From Pigmentiphaga aceris (GTDB taxonomy: Bacteria > Pseudomonadota > Gammaproteobacteria > Burkholderiales > Burkholderiaceae_B), in the NCBI RefSeq assembly GCF_008119665.1, contig NZ_CP043046.1, positions 3,038,001-3,102,000 of the forward strand: 64,000 nt of DNA, read 5' to 3'. The translations under genes and the position numbers were made by a program. The notes under the pieces are model-generated. The model was given only the letters and a program-made list of their open reading frames with translations, was not told the origin of the DNA and did no database searches. How positions within the stretch are numbered: the first letter of the stretch is position 1; each line of letters opens with the position of its first letter. Below, piece by piece: positions 62,531 through 64,000 of the stretch.

Positions 62531-63490
62531 TCAGCGCGCCGCGAAGTGCGGGAACAGGTCGGCGGGCGACAGGCAGCGATCGGTGATCTGCTGCGCATAC
62601 AGTTCGTGGCCGAAGTCGGCCACCATCGGCAGGTTGATGGCAAAACCGTTGTCGTTCCAGCCTGCTGGCAGGTCGCTTGCGGTCTGGCGCAGTTCGTCGA
62701 TGATCCACGGCGTGGTGTCGGCGTACTTTTCGCGTTTGGCCAGCCACATGCGGCTGGATTCATCCAGCAACTCGCTCAGCGCTTCGGGCAACCAGGGGTG
62801 TTCGGCCACGATCTCGGGCTTGATGCCCAGGACGTGAATGCCAGGCACGTAGCCCACGGCCTTGAAATACGCCACTTCGGTTTCGCGGCAGTTTGGCAGC
62901 AACTGGCGCAGGCCGGAACCGGCATCGAAGAAACCCTTGGGCATGAACGGGGTGAACACCGCGTCCAGATCGCCGCTGTGCAAGGCGTCGACCAGGGGCT
63001 GCTCGTTGGGCATGGCCATGATGCGACCCGGCCGGCCAAAGCCGCCCAGGCGATCGGTGATCGGATGATCTTCAGTCAAACGGCCCACGTACCAGTCCAC
63101 ATCTTCCAGACCGATGTTCTCGCGGCTGAGAATGGCACGCGTCCAGGTGTTGCCGGAATCTTGCCAACCCGTCATGCCGATGCGCTTGCCAGCCAGGTGG
63201 TCAATGCGGGTCAGCGGGCTGTTGGCGGCGGTGATGATGCAGCGATGGCGGAAGGCGCGCATCAGGAAGTGCGGCACGCCGACCAGTGATTCGTCGCCGC
63301 GTGCACGGGCTTGGGCATAGCGGCTGAACGACACTTCGCCTGCGTCGTAGCGGTCGTCGGAAGCCAGGTCTTCCGGCAAGGTGCCGACCCGGTGCACGTC
63401 GAGATTGAAGCGTTCGCTGCGTACATCGCCCAGCGCCAAGGGGACGATGTAGTCCCAGTCGCGAACGGCCAAACGTAGGGTGAAACTCAC
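62531..63490 (-). CDS. Dihydroxyphthalate decarboxylase-like/solute-binding-fold protein
   Basis: 319 residues from the GTG giving VSFTLRLAVRDWDYIVP; a TTG at 63562 would extend it by 24 residues without family support. The fold is that of type 2 binding proteins, but no signal peptide is present. The segments DWDYIVPLALGDVRSERFNL and LAGKRIGMTGWQDSGNTWTR recall the 4,5-dihydroxyphthalate decarboxylase group, enzymes built on this fold. GIKPEIVAEHPWLPEALSEL is typical. It is the first gene of the operon and diverges from the MocR-type gene. Decarboxylase versus binding protein cannot be decided. Confidence 0.78.
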   Translation of the reverse strand: MSFTLRLAVRDWDYIVPLALGDVRSERFNLDVHRVGTLPEDLASDDRYDAGEVSFSRYAQARARGDESLVGVPHFLMRAFRHRCIITAANSPLTRIDHLAGKRIGMTGWQDSGNTWTRAILSRENIGLEDVDWYVGRLTEDHPITDRLGGFGRPGRIMAMPNEQPLVDALHSGDLDAVFTPFMPKGFFDAGSGLRQLLPNCRETEVAYFKAVGYVPGIHVLGIKPEIVAEHPWLPEALSELLDESSRMWLAKREKYADTTPWIIDELRQTASDLPAGWNDNGFAINLPMVADFGHELYAQQITDRCLSPADLFPHFAAR

Positions 63491-63582
63491 GTTGATGATT
63501 CCGGAAAGTGGCTGCCACGACACGGGCAATGCGCGGCCAGTAATCAAATCGTAATTGTTCAATTATCGTCGTACAATCACAT

Positions 63583-63600
63583 CTTTGTTATCGAACAAAG
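63583..63600. promoter_or_regulatory. Palindrome in the MocR/transport operon divergent region
   Basis: CTTTGTT (63583-63589) and AACAAAG (63594-63600) are perfect 7-bp arms with a 4-bp spacer, ending 9 bp before the MocR-type start. A second palindrome, AATTG-TT-CAATT (63553-63564), lies closer to the operon. Both fit GntR/MocR-type operator layouts. Confidence 0.55.
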
Positions 63601-63609
63601 TTTTTTTCC

Positions 63610-64000
63610 ATGAGCATTGACCTGCCGATAGCTTGGTACGCCGAGCGCCTGCAAGACCGCACGACGCGGGGCATTGCCCTGGAAACCACCGCGCTGATCC
63701 GGTCGGGTGCCATCCCGATCGGCACCCGCCTGCCCGCCGTTCGTGACCTGGCGGCGGTGCTCGATGTCAGCCCGGCCACGATCTCTGCCGCATGGAGCCA
63801 GCTGCGCCGCTTCAAGGTAATTTCGGGCACCGGCCGCAATGGGGTGTGGGTGTGCGGCGATCAGGTGTCGCTGCGCCCCGTGCGCTTCGAGACCATCGGC
63901 GACTTCGGTGGTCGCATCGTGGCCGACCTGACCTACGCCACGCCCGACCCTGCCCTGCTGCCGCCTTTGGCCGATGCGCTCGCCGCTGCCGCCAAGACCC
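63610..64000 (+). CDS. MocR/GntR-type regulator with aminotransferase-like domain, N-terminal part
   Basis: The first 130 codons are visible before the window ends. The protein starts MSIDLPIAWYAERLQDRTTR and contains a GntR winged HTH (ALETTALIRSGAIPIGTRLP, then AVRDLAAVLDVSPATISAAW and SQLRRFKVISGTGRNGVWV). After a linker it reads DLTYATPDPALLPPLADALA, the usual entry into the fold-type I aminotransferase domain of MocR proteins, so a PLP-binding effector domain is expected beyond the edge. It is divergent from the decarboxylase-like/nitrilase/ABC operon and probably controls it. Confidence 0.88.
   Translation, partial: MSIDLPIAWYAERLQDRTTRGIALETTALIRSGAIPIGTRLPAVRDLAAVLDVSPATISAAWSQLRRFKVISGTGRNGVWVCGDQVSLRPVRFETIGDFGGRIVADLTYATPDPALLPPLADALAAAAKT

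Overview
This window is high-GC, gene-dense bacterial chromosome. The gene content points to a betaproteobacterium of the Burkholderiales, probably an Alcaligenaceae-like genus (Bordetella/Achromobacter relatives). Markers are a D-tartrate dehydratase with a divergent LysR regulator, many LysR regulators, a BenE transporter, and a LD-carboxypeptidase with a His-rich tail. This assignment is inference; no rRNA or tRNA gene was seen that could settle it.

Layout. 1-5 kb: the 3' end of a hybrid histidine kinase, a LysR/SDR divergent pair, a small monooxygenase, a sirtuin and tadA. 5-9.7 kb: ldcA with a metal-binding-type His stretch, the ABC-F ATPase ybiT, a GlxA-type regulator with a 15-bp tandem repeat at its 3' end, and a rhodanese. 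9.9-15.2 kb: benE, a strong bidirectional terminator, two translationally coupled SsuD-like monooxygenases, and photolyase. 15.6-22 kb: penicillin acylase, a TonB receptor and purT. 22.3-28.5 kb: a sensor kinase whose H-box histidine is glutamine, a secreted DJ-1/PfpI protein, LysR, and the DUF1501/DUF1800 pair. 28.9-31.6 kb: bioB coupled to an EamA transporter, then an unknown secreted protein. 31.6-33.0 kb: a non-coding island with two long inverted copies of a structured repeat around a 19-bp tandem array. 33-39.4 kb: a nitrilase, tarD/LysR, a dCache chemoreceptor and a GH5 glucanase. 39.6-44.1 kb: a tandem duplication of a DUF2231 membrane protein plus sorbosone-type dehydrogenase lipoprotein, with a DUF4265 gene between the copies. 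44.4-49.5 kb: two hybrid kinases, the second with a chimeric receiver domain. 49.6-51.8 kb: an ElaA-type acetyltransferase and a TetR/oxidoreductase divergent pair. 51.9-58.8 kb: a complete four-gene Wadjet (JetABCD) anti-plasmid operon. 59.0-64.0 kb: an amino-acid-type ABC transporter in one operon with a nitrilase and a decarboxylase/binding-protein-fold enzyme, divergent from a MocR-type regulator cut by the window end.

How the genes work together. The clearest functional units are Wadjet (SMC-like motor, kleisin, KITE and nuclease subunits, all joined by 4-bp ATGA overlaps), the ABC/nitrilase/MocR uptake-and-hydrolysis locus, the paired SsuD monooxygenases, and the duplicated dehydrogenase modules. 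The least explained signals are the structured inverted repeats with compensatory stem changes at 31.7-32.9 kb and the two signalling proteins with altered phosphotransfer sites.
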